Assembly (NCBI GenBank): GCA_019915135.1
Contig: JAHLMK010000001.1
Coordinates: 1,984,001-2,048,000 of the forward strand
Origin: Strobilurus pachycystidiatus
Lineage: Eukaryota; Basidiomycota; Agaricomycetes; Agaricales; Physalacriaceae
Reading direction: 5' to 3'
Length of the DNA stretch: 64,000 nucleotides
Made by a program: the position numbers and the translations under genes
In this document: piece after piece, positions 24,583 to 36,600 of the stretch
How positions within the stretch are numbered: position 1 is the first letter of the stretch
How the letters are laid out: the number at the start of each line of letters is the position of its first letter
The notes under the pieces: generated by a model
The model's input: the letters and a program-made list of their open reading frames with translations, nothing else
Database searches by the model: none
Told to the model about the DNA's origin: nothing

Positions 24583-25741
24583 TAGAGACCTTCACGAGTC
24601 TTGACTCGAGTCGACTCGGACTCGCAGTCACGAGTACTCATGGGCCAAATCAGTGCCCGCGACTCGTGTCAAGACTCGCACTGGTAAAGACTCGAGTCCC
24701 GCGAGTCGAGTACTCACGGGTCCGGCGAGTACTCATGTTGATTCGAGTTGTTATGAGTACTCACGGGTACTCAGGCGAGTACTCGTGCAGTACTCGCAGT
24801 GTTCATCTGTCATGCACGACGAATCCCCCCGAGCAATTGCGCGGGGGGCCTCAGCCGGGCATGAGTACATGATTAGCGCGGCGGCGGGGCGGCGAGGGAG
24901 TTGACATTATAGGAAGAACCACAACGAGGTGACGAGGAGGTGTGTGCCGTGCGGTAGTGACGTTGAGTGTGGTTGGGTGGCGGAGATGCGAGTGTGTGCG
25001 GCATGCGGCATGCTGCATGAATAAATAGATCAATGGCCAGAGACATCAAATGAATGAAATTTGAGACACGCACCTGGGTGTGCGCGTCATTCGCAAACGC
25101 ACCGCGCACCGGTCATCCCGCCCAATCCAGTCCCCAGGCCTGCCGAGCAGCACTTCAGAGGTCCTTCCAAAGTGCCGAGGCCTCTGGATGGCCGCTATTG
25201 TCGCCGTTCAGCGTCTGCTGCCCATGTATGGGGGCTTACGCGTCCTGGTTGGCCCGTTGCCAAGGCCGCGGCGCCCTAGCAACGGACCTCAGAAGTCGTC
25301 CGCGCCCTATTGTGGGGCATGAGGGTGTCGTCCAAAGCCAGATGACAATTGTCAGACTGGCAGGGTTGACGAATCGTCAACCCCATGGTGGTGGAGGCAG
25401 GAGAAGAGCAAGAGATTGATCGCGATCAATCTCGCTCGCTCGCTTGGGATCCGGGATATTGATCCCGAGTGATCAGATCAAATTTCATTAAGAACGAGCG
25501 TACAACACGCTTGCTGCACGCTCGGCTCACAGTTTGTCTGAGGTCTTTAACCGTCAGAGAACTGCGCGAGTCCGTGTGAGTACTCGCCATGAGTACTCAC
25601 ACGACCGAAGCCCTGCTCGCGACTCGTGTTCGGACTCGCCCCGGCAAGATCCGCGAGTCTCGGGGATCGAGTCCTGCGAGTGCCCGAGGCGAGTCGAGTC
25701 TCGAGTACTCACTGGATCCTCGAGACTCGTGAAGGTCTCTA
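24583..25741. mobile_element. Non-autonomous hAT-like element 1 (1159 bp)
   Basis: The element is bounded by an exact 8-bp target duplication CAGGACAC (24575-24582 and 25742-25749). Its ends are inverted: TAGAGACCTTCACGAGTCT at the left and the reverse complement of the same at the right. Eight-base duplications and TAGNG ends are hallmarks of hAT transposons. No transposase ORF is present. Both subterminal zones (about 200 bp) are packed with ACTCG/CGAGT words, and the middle holds small palindromes such as TTGACGAATCGTCAA, CTGACAATTGTCAG and GATTGATCGCGATCAATC. A reverse-complement copy lies at 63040 onwards and a diverged relative at 57575-58587. Confidence 0.92.
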
Positions 25742-25948
25742 CAGGACACAGGACATTCAAAATCTCTCGCCAATTGTCAGCTTGGCAACGCGGAGTGGAC
25801 CAAACAACTCCTTTGGGAGGGTGCGCGTTTCCCTCATTCGTGCCCGCCATTGTTTGCTGTTATATTGACTTTGTACTGATTGTTTACACTCTCTACCAAC
25901 CCGCCACCATCGCTGGATTCTCCTCGACGCGTTTAACAGTACTCCATC

Positions 25949-28279
25949 ATGTCGGCCCCCGAGTACGTGATTTTCCGGCTCTTTCCACGCGTCGCTTAAA
26001 CTTTTTCCAGGCTCACTCCCACCCCTGCTTTTGATCCCAATACCGTTCAACCCTTTCGTCGCGGATGGGCCAAGGGCGGTCGCAAATCAATGCTCGAAGA
26101 CGGCATGGACGGCTACATCGCGGCGCGTCGCAAGGGCAAGTCTCAAGCGACAGAATACGCGGACACCATCTTCAACGCAATGTGTGTCAAATTCCCTTGG
26201 GATCTCCCCATGGATCAGGAGCCTCCTGCCATCCTGCCGACATCTCCTTCTGACTCAGAACTTTCTTCGTCGGAACGCGATCGGAAGCGTGCACTGTTGG
26301 ATAGGCTCTCTACAGTGCGTCATTTCCGTATTTACAGGCTTGTCTGACGCGTCTTTTCTATCAGGGTATACGGAACTATTACGAGACGCGTTGGTCCAAG
26401 GCTACTCCCGTCGCCAAAATGTCGAAAGCTCAAGTTGGCAAGGATCCCATCGCTGCCATTCTCTGCAAAGTTGCCGGATTCGACATTACACGTAAACGCG
26501 CTCGTACTGCGATGCAGCTGTGGATGAAGGAAGGTTTCCCATCGATCAAGAAAGAGTTTGATGAAGAGTTCGTCGAAACGGGCAAGGACGCGCGGAGGGG
26601 CCGAATCAACGAGGTCGCTAGCTACGCGAGTGAAGTCTGGGAACAACTTCCGGCCTCCGAACAAACACTCTGGAAGCAACGCGCCAAACAGGATGCCCTC
26701 GACGTCGCTGCTGCCAAAGCGACAGCTCAGGAACAACTTCAATTGTTATCACCCGAGGAAACGCAAGCGTAATGTCTTCGCTTCCGAAATCTGACATTGA
26801 CACTGACACGAGCCTTTATTTAGCGCCCTAGACTCGCTCGCTGGTACGCTTCAGCCCCTCCTGGAAGGCTTGTCTACGGTCCTGGGAGGAAACATCGCCT
26901 TTTCGTGGTGCGGTCCCGAACCCCGAAAAGGTGGGCAAGTAAATGTCATCACGTACGTTGTTTCTCGCATGGCACTTTCATTGGTCTGATTAATTTATTT
27001 ACATAGGATCAACGTCGGTACAAATTCCGCCCCAGCCCCGAAGAGCTTCCACGAAGCAGATGGTGACGTCGGCAAGCGTCGGTTCAAGACGTACGAGGCT
27101 GCCATAGGTGAATTTGGCATGTCGTGCTTTTGTAAGTCTTATTTCTGTCTTATTTGCTTCATATGTTCTCTAATAAATCACCCAGCTTACGACCAACAAC
27201 GCGCGCGCTCCTTGCCTGACTTAGATATGCCCAACACGCTCCCCTGGTTTGTGCGACAGCCAAACCCGTGGCATCAGCAGCCGGCATCAGTTCCACCGGC
27301 TGAATCTTTGTCCCCGGACTCTGTTTCCAAACCGACCACCACGCCTTCTCCATCCGAAGACGCCACGAAACGCACCAAACGTAAACGCTCATCGAAGGCG
27401 ACGAACCCGCGCAAGAAGTCCTCTCCCACAACCCCTGCTGTTGACTCCGCCGCTGCCGACGACGACGACGACGACGACGACGACGTTGAAAACCTCCCGG
27501 CGCCATCTGGACCTTCCACGCGCACTCGCGGCAGTGTTCCTACTTCCAAGGACGCTGCCCCAGCTGCTCTTCGGGCTGTTCTGACAGATGTCACCAACTC
27601 GTACATCGACCCTGCTCTGATGGATGCTTCTAATGCAGAAGTGCTGTCATTCGTCCCGACTTGTGGGCCGAACGATTCCCCGCACCCATTTGCCAACCTG
27701 AACATTCCCTCTCCGTGTCCACCCCCACATGCTCCTCCCGCGCAGTCTATGTCTTCGGACGCGGACTCTTCACCAGCACCAAACTCCGCACATCCCGAGT
27801 ATCTTGTAGACGGCTGCGCCTACCTGAAGTCGTTCTCGCTTGGCGGCGTGTGGTTGGGGCTTCTCTCGACGTACGTCAAGACTGAAGAAGCGCTTCAATT
27901 CAGCTCAGGGAAGCCTATCCCCGCCAATCGCATCCGCCCTCCCTCCATCCAGGACTGGATCAAAAATGCTCGACGCGAGGACTATCGTCCTCACCTCCCT
28001 TCCCGCTCGCTGGCGGACCAGTTCTGGCCGTGGTGGGCCAGTATACAACCGGCATGGCGCCAGGTCTCCGCTCGCGATGTCCCGTTCCGTGACATCCATC
28101 GTCCCGATCCTGCTGGGCAAGACTGGGGCAAGTTACGTACGAGCGGGATCAATGGGTACCTTTCGGTTCTCGCCTTCCTGGCGTGGTGGGGCGAGGCGTG
28201 CGGAGAAGACGTGCTGAGCCGCGGGGAATGGGAATTTGCGGTCGCCGATATCGAGTGGGTCTTGTGCAGTATTATTTAA
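25949..28279 (+). CDS. Unrecognised KDZ-neighbourhood protein, possibly HMG-box-like
   Basis: ATG 25949 opens a tiny exon (MSAPE) spliced to LTPTPAFDPNTVQPFRRGWA. Later exons give WLW-type helical sequence around ALQLWMKEGFPSIK-like text (here TAMQLWMKEGFPSIKKEFDE) and SEVWEQLPASEQTLWKQRA, which has the spacing of an HMG-box helix pair. A charged low-complexity linker with poly-Asp from a GAC repeat (27.47 kb) and RTKRKRSSKATNPRKKS follows. The C-terminus is Trp-rich (LADQFWPWWASIQPAWRQVS, FLAWWGEACGEDV). Total about 680 residues with six or so introns. I remember proteins with the same Trp-rich ending beside KDZ transposases in agaricomycetes but cannot name a function. The HMG assignment is tentative; DNA binding is inference. 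Confidence 0.65.
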
Positions 28280-28535
28280 GTCTGTATCTTGTCTTGTAGC
28301 ATTGCTCTAGTGTCTCCTCTCTCTTGCGAACATTTATGTATCATTTACCGTAATATTTTATCTGTATGTTACACTTGGCAAAGAAATAATTTATAAGAAA
28401 AAACAGAAAGCATGGAACTTAGGATAGGACAAAAGACATAGAGAACAATGGCACCACGGCGGCATTAATTGCGCGGCTCGGAATCGTTGATGGAAAATTA
28501 GTTGCGAGAACGAAAAAGCATGCGGTGAAATTATG

Positions 28536-28598
28536 GCGGCCCACTACGCAGTGGTCATGACACCACTGAGCCTCAAGACCACTCCGTGAGTGGGCCGC
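28536..28598. repeat. Imperfect hairpin with GTGGTC/GACCAC core
   Basis: GCGGCCCACT...AGTGGTC on the left pairs with GACCACT...AGTGGGCCGC on the right, arms about 21-22 bp with a short mismatch. An inner smaller palindrome CAGTGGTCATGACACCACTG lies at 28549-28568. Confidence 0.6.
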
Positions 28599-29040
28599 GA
28601 GTACAGACAAACTTTCTGGGCCAAAGCTGTTACCACCAGTAGTCGGATCGAACCCGTTAATTAAGCCAGGGGCGCGATCAGCTACGCAATCTCAATATCA
28701 CGGGCTAGTCACATCAAAGTGACATCGGCTCTTTCGTGCACTCCTCCGACGCGACTCAACCACTCTGTGCTGGGTGCTCGGTCACTCTGCCGTCTTGGCA
28801 ATGGCCTGGCACTACCACACTCGTCTCTTATTCGCACTCCGAGCGAATTCAACACTCTACGCAATGCTCAAGACGCCAGCTAGCATAGTCTATCTGTAGG
28901 GTTCCGACCACTTCGCTTGCCTATCCTTCAATATTGGTTTCATCGCCTTCGGATAGAGTCGAAATCACTCCCTGGATGTGACTCTTTCTACTGGGACTTG
29001 CCCCAGATTTCTGACTTGGGCCGCTCGGGCGTTCTCATTT

Positions 29041-29414
29041 CGGTCCAATAGAAGTCCAGTCAACGCTGGCGCCGCATTTTGCTATACAATTCATCGCATC
29101 TCCTCGTATTTTCCTCGGACATTGATGAAACTCACTTTTAGTATGTCCTTTACAATTCTGACCGACGGTTTCTCTGATTTCTCAATAGTGCGCGAGACCG
29201 GTATAAAGGTCCAATATAAGTCCAATATAAGTCCAATCGGGTCCAATGAACGTTTCTTATCCCGCGATCGCCATTTCACGTAGCTATAGGCTTCCTCACC
29301 ACTTGTAGCTTCTCAAAAATAACAACAATTCATGTTTTAATCCCTTCAATAATAGTCCACAGTGAGAATATTTTTTTTAGCGGGACAATGTATTTCGGTC
29401 CAATAGAAGTCCAA
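29041..29414. repeat. Dispersed GTCCAAT repeats upstream of gene at 29596
   Basis: The sentence-like unit CGGTCCAATAGAAGTCCA occurs at 29041 and again at 29397. Between them, at 29209-29250, four GTCCAAT words follow each other with 2-4 base spacers (GGTCCAATATAAGTCCAAT and onwards). Confidence 0.6.
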
Positions 29415-29595
29415 TGATCTCAGATGCTAAGGCAATACCCTTAGAAAGTTGCTGCTTTCGTTCGCTCACCCAACACGCCCACCACCCGCACTTCTACTAA
29501 CCACTGCCATTCCCTTTCCAAGTCAGTACACTTCCTCTCTGCTTACGCGGCTCTGTTCTCACGCTCTTTTCTCTTGCCAGGACACCGACGACGCC

Positions 29596-30276
29596 ATGGG
29601 ACGCAAGAAACTGTATGAGACTCCCGAGCTCAAGCGCGAGGCAGAGCGCGCCAAGCGTCTACGTTGGCACCATAAGTATGTGCTCATCCCACAATATTGC
29701 CGAATCTTATCTCACAACGCTGCAGAAATCGCGACACCCAGCTGGCCGCCATGAGGCGACGGTACGACGACAAAGCCGCTGAGAAGGGAACTCAACGGCG
29801 CAAACAATCCATTCAAGCTGCGGCGGATACAAAGTGCGTATATAGCGAGTCGCCGTCTCTGCTTGTGGGTATTAATGTTCTCTTGCAGATATTTTGACGA
29901 GGGCCTCTGCAAGCGCCTCCTTCGACGCCTCCGGCTCATGGACGGAGAATTACGAAGCGATACCGCCAATTCCCTGGTCGCTTTCTGTGGAGACGCCGTC
30001 AGGGAATACGAACAGCGCGGCCATTTACCAGGCTTGCAGTATCTCATGGAGCTCGAGACGTTGTATTCCACGAAAAGGCAACAGGCGGCGGATCTCACCG
30101 ATCAGCTCTACGGCGAGGTCGGGGTCAGCCACCAGTACTGGAAGGATGCCGAGGCAATATGCAAGCGTTTTCAGCTCATGCACGACTACCTTCAAGACAT
30201 CCATAACATCGCGCAGCACGACAAACTCCTGACCTTCAAACGTCGCAGCAAACTCCTTTTCCAAAAGCTGGATTAG
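29596..30276 (+). CDS. Unrecognised basic helical protein of the KDZ island
   Basis: Three exons encode about 190 residues: MGRKKLYETPELKREAERAK, then RRRYDDKAAEKGTQRRKQSI, then YFDEGLCKRLLRRLRLMDGE. The N-terminus is strongly basic and predicted helical, suggestive of a nucleic-acid-binding or coiled-coil segment. The C-terminal half (KDAEAICKRFQLMHDYLQDI) is also helical. Splice phases join HHK to NRD and DTK to YFDE cleanly. Function unknown. It is the second of a run of plus-strand genes leading to the KDZ transposase. Confidence 0.65.
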
Positions 30277-30375
30277 ACGGCCGGCTTCCTTCCCACATGC
30301 GTCCATTGTCTACAGACCTGCGTATCTCTACTTGTAGGCCGTGACTGTTCTATATATTCGACAGTGCCGTTCCGT

Positions 30376-31467
30376 ATGCCCGCTTGTTCTGCCTGCGCCT
30401 CATTACTACGTAATCGTGCGCCAGGAATCGCGCGAAGCCTCTGGCCTGCCACGGGTCCGTCGCGTTGTCGACCGGTCTGCCGCTCCTGCCTGACAGCTGA
30501 GTTCTGCTCGGTGGGTCGGAGTCTAGAGGCGGCCAGCACCCGTCTACAAAAGGTGTGAAACCTTAATTTCTTCACTATCCTCCCCATCTCATCACCTACC
30601 CTCAGCGCGTCCGTAACCATGTCAAGACAAAGTATTTTCGCGCCGCCTCCCTTGCCCACGGTATGCCCGTTGCCAATCCGCGTCTGTTTCCTTCCATGCT
30701 CATTATCATCGCGTAGGGTTTCAGCGGCGAGGAAAGGATATTTTTCCTCGACTGGTCCCGCGAGCTCAGGCGCCGTATCTTGTGTGGCCGCGAGGTCGCC
30801 GACTTCAAGACGCGCTTTGAGCTCGCGTATGAGATTGAATTTCGCCAGCCTCGCCTAATCGACGAGACCCAAGCCGATTATGAGGCGCGCATGCTGGTCC
30901 GCAAAAGGGTATGTCCATTGCCAGTCTCTTTCGTGAAACGCGTCCTTAAACCTTCCAAAGCGACTTCGGTTAGGCATGACCTGGGCCTCACGCATGCAAT
31001 CCCTCAAGAAGACGCCGGCTGGCCTCTGGGTTGCGGTTGATCGGCATGCGCGTCCCTTCACGCCTGTCTGTCCACGTCCCCGTCCCCGTCCACTGAGACA
31101 ACCCGCTCCTCCTGTTGCTGTTGCGTCTCCCGTCGGCACCCCGCCCGCTGCTTTTGACCTGGACGACAACGACGCGTCGTCCGGCTGCCCATCACCGGAA
31201 TCCTCTCCCCTTCGATTCACCTCCACCTCCGATCCTTCTGATGGAGAGCTGTCCGACCTGGATCTGGAGCACGCGTACGAGAGCGAAGCCACCACTGCTG
31301 TTGGCCCGGACGATGAGGAAAAGGAGGTGGAGGACCCGGCCTTCACCGCTACCGTGGCCGCGTACATTGCCGGAGCACGGGCTACTGGCTCGCAACGTCC
31401 CCGAGGGATTGTCAAGGCTGCCCGAGCCCTTCGTCCCAATAGTCCTGTCTGGGGACCCGAGTTTTGA
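30376..31467 (+). CDS. Unrecognised Cys-rich protein of the KDZ island
   Basis: From ATG 30376 the protein has an N-terminal cysteine group, MPACSACASLLRNRAPG then CRPVCRSCLTAEFC, which could bind zinc. It continues with FRAASLAHG and GEERIFFLDWSRELRRRILC, a helical middle (RQPRLIDETQADYEARMLV) and an acidic, Pro/Ser-rich tail ending SPVWGPEF. Start choice: this is the first ATG before the cysteine cluster. The exon joint near 30.66 kb only keeps frame if the donor is the GT seven bases past the obvious gtatg, so that joint is uncertain. No family recognised. Confidence 0.55.
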
Positions 31468-31636
31468 GTACATATATCCACTCGTCTTATTTATCCGTCG
31501 TATCTATCGCTTCCATTTTATCTATATTTCGTCGCTTGTATCTTGTCGTTGTATGCCTACCTTTTTATCATTTTAACTTTACTAGCTTTTAATTGATTCA
31601 AGACAATTCAATTCATCTTGTACATAATGTGTGAGA

Positions 31637-32096
31637 TCAATTCCAACTATTATGCAAATGCTTCCAGCCGCGTTGCCTGCGCGGCGTGAATGGCCATCCT
31701 CCACGAGACGGGACCCCATTTTTCCAATCCTCCCCCCAGCCAATCCAAGGATCCATCGGATCATGCAGCGTGAGCGTCCCCATCCGGTATGTTGCCATAC
31801 CCAGATCATCGTCGTATTGGAGCTCTTTCTCCTCGCGAACCGGGTCATAATGCAGGTGCAAGAACGACAATCCACACTGAAAGAGATAAAATTAGTAAGT
31901 CTTTGGCATTGAGATGGGACCATACCTCGTTCACGATATTGCAAAGCCCCGCCGTCTCGGGGAATCGGTAGGTGAAGTCGGACATGATCCACTCGCTGTA
32001 ATGCGAGTCGCGCTCGGGATCGTCATGGTTCACATGAAACGTGACGAGGTATTCGAGCATGTACTTGGCTTGATCGCGCGTGAACACAAAGGCCAT
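31637..32096 (-). CDS. Small unrecognised protein, opposite strand to its neighbours
   Basis: Two exons joined over a 47-50 bp intron give about 137 residues: MAFVFTRDQAKYMLEYLVTF, HYSEWIMSDFTYRFPETAG, then GLSFLHLHYDPVREEKELQY and a Trp-rich end (WIGWGEDWKNGVPSRGGWPF). The composition is protein-like and the splice phase is clean, but I know no family. It is the only minus-strand gene in the 26-51 kb block. An acceptor-like sequence just upstream of the start means an earlier exon is possible. Confidence 0.55.
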
Positions 32097-32294
32097 TCTG
32101 GAAACATATCGGATCAGTGATCTTAGGAGAGAGAGGCACAGCGTACTGATAGGGTTGGAGGTGATAGCGGGGATAAAGGAGCGTAATCAAGCCTAACGGA
32201 CAGTTCGTCTCTGCCTCGAGTCGAGGGCGAAGCCAAACAAGGCCAGCCGTTCGACGAAGGAAGGCCTAGGAAGGTCTTACCAACACCCACCACC

Positions 32295-32640
32295 ATGACC
32301 GTCAGCAAGTCTGAAGACATCAAGGCCGATCCGCCGTAAGTCTAACGCTCTCTCTCTTTGATAGCCTTGCCAACTATCACCGCAGACAAAACGTCCTTAT
32401 TGCCGTTGACGGAAACTTTCGCCTCAAGAGCATAAAGTCCATCGACTATGTAAGGGGAGAACGGTAAGCTTAGTCTTTTCTTGTCCAGGTACTTTACTGA
32501 TCGTATTCGCCAGTCTGTTTGCGGAGCCCGTCATTCCCGACGACCTCTGGAGCCAGATAGTATGCTCGTACGATGTGATATGCACCGGCGGAGGACCTTG
32601 CAAATGTGTTTGCCACTTGAAGATGGTGGCTGTGGAGGCA
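32295..32640 (+). pseudogene. Possible KDZ transposase relic
   Basis: ATG 32295 opens MTVSKSEDIKADPP, spliced to QNVLIAVDGNFRLKSIKS and then LFAEPVIPDDLWSQIVCSYD. VDGNFRLK closely resembles the first catalytic motif (IDANFRLK) of the complete transposase downstream, and CSYDV recalls its SYDIV motif. The segment ends after a Cys-rich stretch (CTGGGPCKCVCHL). It is far too short to be a working transposase. The match is short, so this could also be an unrelated small gene. Confidence 0.35.
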
Positions 32641-32816
32641 GGGTAGTATTACTGCGATTGTGTATTTTGTGCACTGCATCGTTTGCTGCTCCGCCCTTGT
32701 GTTCCGTTCCGAGAGTTCATTTCGGAGGTTTTGATATTGAAAATATATTATGCCATCATCGGTTATCAAACTCAAATCGATCTGACTAAGCAGCCTCTAC
32801 TTTCGCTTGGGCCACC

Positions 32817-33535
32817 ATGTACACTAGCCATCTCAAGATTGACGTCGAGCTACACGGAAGCCGACTCATCAAGCAAAGGTGGATGAGCATGGATTGCGCT
32901 GCCCGCGACACCAAGCGGTACGACTGTCCTCAAGTCAAACCGCCCCCTTCCGCGGAGGATATTCTCAAGGCGCGTGGCTCTCTTCGAGGGTATATCCAGC
33001 GACATGGTTACTTGGTTCTTTCCGAGATAACCTTTGCCGGTCAGTACTATGTTACTCCAGCAAAGGTGATTGCTTACCGTTGTCAGAGGATGAGCTTCTG
33101 TGCGAGCTCGACGCACCGGTTGAAGGAATGGAAAAAGACAAGGGTAAATCACAGGCCAAGAATCAAGGTGCGTACTTGACGCTCAAAGGAGCAGCTTCCC
33201 ATTGACGATTTCATTGCTCCCAGAAGAATGTCCCGTTGATGCTGAAATGTATCGCTTCTTGGAGAACTGCGGTCGGTTGGAATGGATACCAGCCTTTGTA
33301 CAGATGGGATGTACCGACGCGCTATCTCTGCGCATCCTCGCAGCCGGTAAGTCCATTCCCACCAGGCGCCTGATTTTTCAAACTCATGGGGTGTATTCTA
33401 GGAATTGATGATGCTACGCATATACCCTGGCTGTTATCATACGCTCTGCCTGACATCCCTCAAGGGTCGTACGAGCACCGTGCTTTTCTGATGCTTCTCG
33501 ACGGATTTCTCCAATCCAGCCGTCCTTATCAGTAG
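32817..33535 (+). CDS. Unrecognised protein, possibly with a SAM-like helical domain
   Basis: The start sits in a GCCACCATG context. Four exons give about 190 residues: MYTSHLKIDVELHGSRLIKQ, SAEDILKARGSLRGYIQRHG, LSEITFAEDELLCELDAPVE and, after two more introns, MYRFLENCGRLEWIPAFVQM, ALSLRILAAGIDDATHIPWL and GSYEHRAFLMLLDGFLQSS. The last 70 residues have the helix spacing of a SAM (sterile alpha motif) domain, a protein-interaction fold; this is a guess from pattern only. It ends 160 bp before the KDZ transposase start on the same strand. Confidence 0.55.
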
Positions 33536-33695
33536 TGTTACCGAGATTGTTCTGATTTTGTTTTCAAATATATTTTATCTTATGGTCGATAGCCGATGCC
33601 CCGAATGCCCGAGTCCGATTCCAAGACGTAAGAGCCTGGTTCGTTGACACGCCCATGGCCCAGCTTCGCTCCTTTGGTCCCCCGCTCTCGCGATC

Positions 33696-36600
33696 ATGCT
33701 CAGAAAATCGGGAGGCAAGAAGCGTCCTCTCAAAGCAGTTCGTGCCGACGACAGCGAGGATGACAATGACCTCAACGTCGTCCAAGGGCGCACCGTAAAT
33801 CTCTCCAAGGACGGCAGGCGCATTATATCTTCCGCTGCAAGCTCATGTGCCCGAGGCGAAGGGCCGTCCGGCGAAGCGCTGGTATGGACAAATCGCTTCT
33901 ATCCCCCGGAGCCTACCATCTGCAAAACGCGTCGTTACGCGAACTCGGTATCCTTATTTGCCCCATTCCCCCCACCCCATCTGATAATTTTAAAGGACCA
34001 AAATATGCTCTGTTGGGTCGGTGACGGGAGACCACAGGAGAGCTTGGAGGAAATGACGCGCCTGGAAGGTCTTGGGAGTCGCACCCCATCCAGCGAGGTA
34101 CCGGCGTCTCTACCGTGCCATACCTGCTATGACGGTCTGCGGGAGATAGTTCCGGGCGAGGCGGTGTATCGCTGTGAGGACTGCTGGGGGACTTTTACGG
34201 AGTGTTGGAGCTGTCTGTTGCGGACTCATCAACGAAATCCTCTTCATCGAATAGAGGTACGCGTCTCTTCTTCCTTGTTTTCCTCTCTCACATCCCTTCT
34301 ATTTTAGAAATGGAACGGCGTCTCCTACGATCCAGTTACTCTCCAAAAGCTCGGTTTACGCGTCCTATTCGGACACGATGACATAAACTTCTGCGTGAAC
34401 CCTCAGCCGGCGCCGCATGATTTCACTCTCGTTCATGACAACGGTGTCCACAAGGTGTCTGCTGATTTCTGTGGCTGCACACAGCGCACCCCTACTCGCA
34501 TTCAAATGCTTCGTACAGAGGTGTGGCCCGCGACCACCCGCCATCCCAAGACCGGTTGTACGCTCCGAGGACTTGAATTCTATGAGATGCTGGCTTCGTC
34601 CGGGAAGCTCAGCGTCTTCGAGTATTATCAGGCGCTAGAGAAATTGACCGACAATACTCGCACCCAGTTACCCAAGGTTCGTGTCACCTCCTCGAGAAAG
34701 CTAATTCTTGCATTGACATTGGGTTTATAGCCGCGCTATACAGCGCTCTTTCGCGTAGTCCGCCAATTCGGTCACATCAAATTGTTGAAACGCGCCGGCC
34801 GCGGCAATGTCGAGAATGGGCGCGCAACGACTCAGCCAGGCGAGCTTGCTCTTCGTTGCCTAGCCTGCCCGAGACCGGGCGTCAATCTGCCTCCAAACTG
34901 GGAGTCTTTATCTCCCGACGAACAGTGAGTCAATTACGGCTTTCTTGTGGTTATATTTTTCTGATGGAAATCATTCAAGGTATTTGTATCGCATCATCGT
35001 CGCCATAGATGCGAATTTTCGCTTGAAGAATCTTCGCAGACCAAGTACGCTGGACCCTGGACTGCATACGGGTTGGGCATACTTCGTCGAGAACAAGCCG
35101 TACCTTGAACACATCAGTAAATATCCGAAGCAAAAGGATGTAAGTCAAGTTATCATTGCCGCTCTGGCATTTGTTCTGATTCGTATGGTCCAGATTAGCT
35201 CTTGCGCTGGGTTCAAGACTCTCGCCCATGCCGAATCGAAAAATGCGACCGGTTTACGCTCAACTGGTGTGGGGATGGCTATCTGCGCGCGGCATGAGAT
35301 GGTTCTCCCTAATGGCATCGGGGATCTACAGCGCGGAGAGAGGTACGGCAACGTTTGCTCTACGTTGCAATAGACATGAGCACGAATGTCGGATATTTTC
35401 GGATATTTCAATTATATTCGTATCCGACATCCGAAGATATTCGGATGTCGGATGTCGGATACCTCTCGGATGTCGGATGCCTCTCGGATGTCGGATGTCC
35501 ACTTTCTGAGCAGACATCCGAGACATGATAGTGTGGGCTGTAGTATATGAGTGTTCTGTGTTAGCTGTGTGACTCTAATTGACATTTACACACAGTATAA
35601 TATCATAACTTCATAGTAGGTATGGTTTCAGGCTGCTCTTGATGCAATATTATGCCAATACTCATGGATATTCAGATATATTCGAATATATTCGGATGAA
35701 TATTCACAAATATTCGGATATTGGACAATTCTCTCGGATGCAATGTGGATATCCATCCGAATACGAATATCTGGGTTTGAGGTGCAGATATTTGTGGTTC
35801 GGATGTCGGATACATCCGAATAGACACTCGTGATCATGTCTACGTTGCAAGAATTGACTGACACGGCAAACAGATACTGTAATATGGATTATATCGCGCT
35901 CTCGGCCCTGCGCTCCACGAAGTTACGACAAATTTTCTTTTCTTACGACATCGTCTGCCAGTGGTCCATTCATTTCATCGAACGCATGCGCGCCATGCCG
36001 GAGTGTCTGCACTTGCCAGACAAAATCGCTATAGCATGGGGTATTCCAAAATGTCACTGCAAGGGACACAAAATCGGTTGCCAGGTGATGTTCAGCATGA
36101 ACGTGCAGGATGGGGTGGGCCGTACTTGCGGGGAAGGAATAGAGCGTACCTGGCCCAAACTGAATAACGCAGCGCCGTCGACCAAGGAGATGTTACCGGG
36201 TAGCAGGCACGACACCCTGGATCGACAGCTTGGAACTCATAATTGGGATAAGCTAGTGGATCTTGGTACGCAGCTTACTCGTTGACTGGTCTCAATCTCA
36301 TCCTTAATTTAGGGAAGTCTTTGCATCGAAAGGAATCGATCGCGGTAGTTGGAATGGCTCAACACGTCGGCGCCCATGACGAGTTCACTCAAGCTTTACC
36401 GGAAGGGTGCGAGGCTCAATGGATCAAGCAAGTGGAGGAGTGGGAAGGCAATCACTCGTTAACCAACCCGTATTTCCTTCCAACTCGTCGTGAGTTCTCT
36501 ATTAATCATGCGATCGAAGTCTTTCACTAATGCATGTGGTCAGATGCGACCGAGAGCAGCGTCAAGCAGATCATGGCCGAAGAGGAACGTAAAGAGGCAG

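Larger units (their letters stand above)
28280..29595. other. Gene-free stretch with hairpin and GTCCAAT repeats
   Basis: I see no supported gene. It contains a 63-bp imperfect hairpin (28536-28598) and scattered GTCCAAT words at 29042-29057, 29209-29250 and 29398-29414. The right part probably includes the promoter of the gene starting at 29596. Confidence 0.5.

Noticed and set aside
25054..25419. 121-codon frame inside hAT-like element 1 (and its copy at 63362-63727)
   Set aside because: No similarity to hAT transposase or any family; it follows from repeat-rich sequence and is copied with the element.
27460..27490. GAC trinucleotide run as a separate microsatellite feature
   Set aside because: It lies inside a coding exon and simply encodes a poly-aspartate stretch.
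28620..28700. TTCGATCC-like box suggesting a tRNA or tRNA-derived SINE on the minus strand
   Set aside because: The T-arm stem does not pair over five bases and no acceptor or anticodon arm can be drawn around it.
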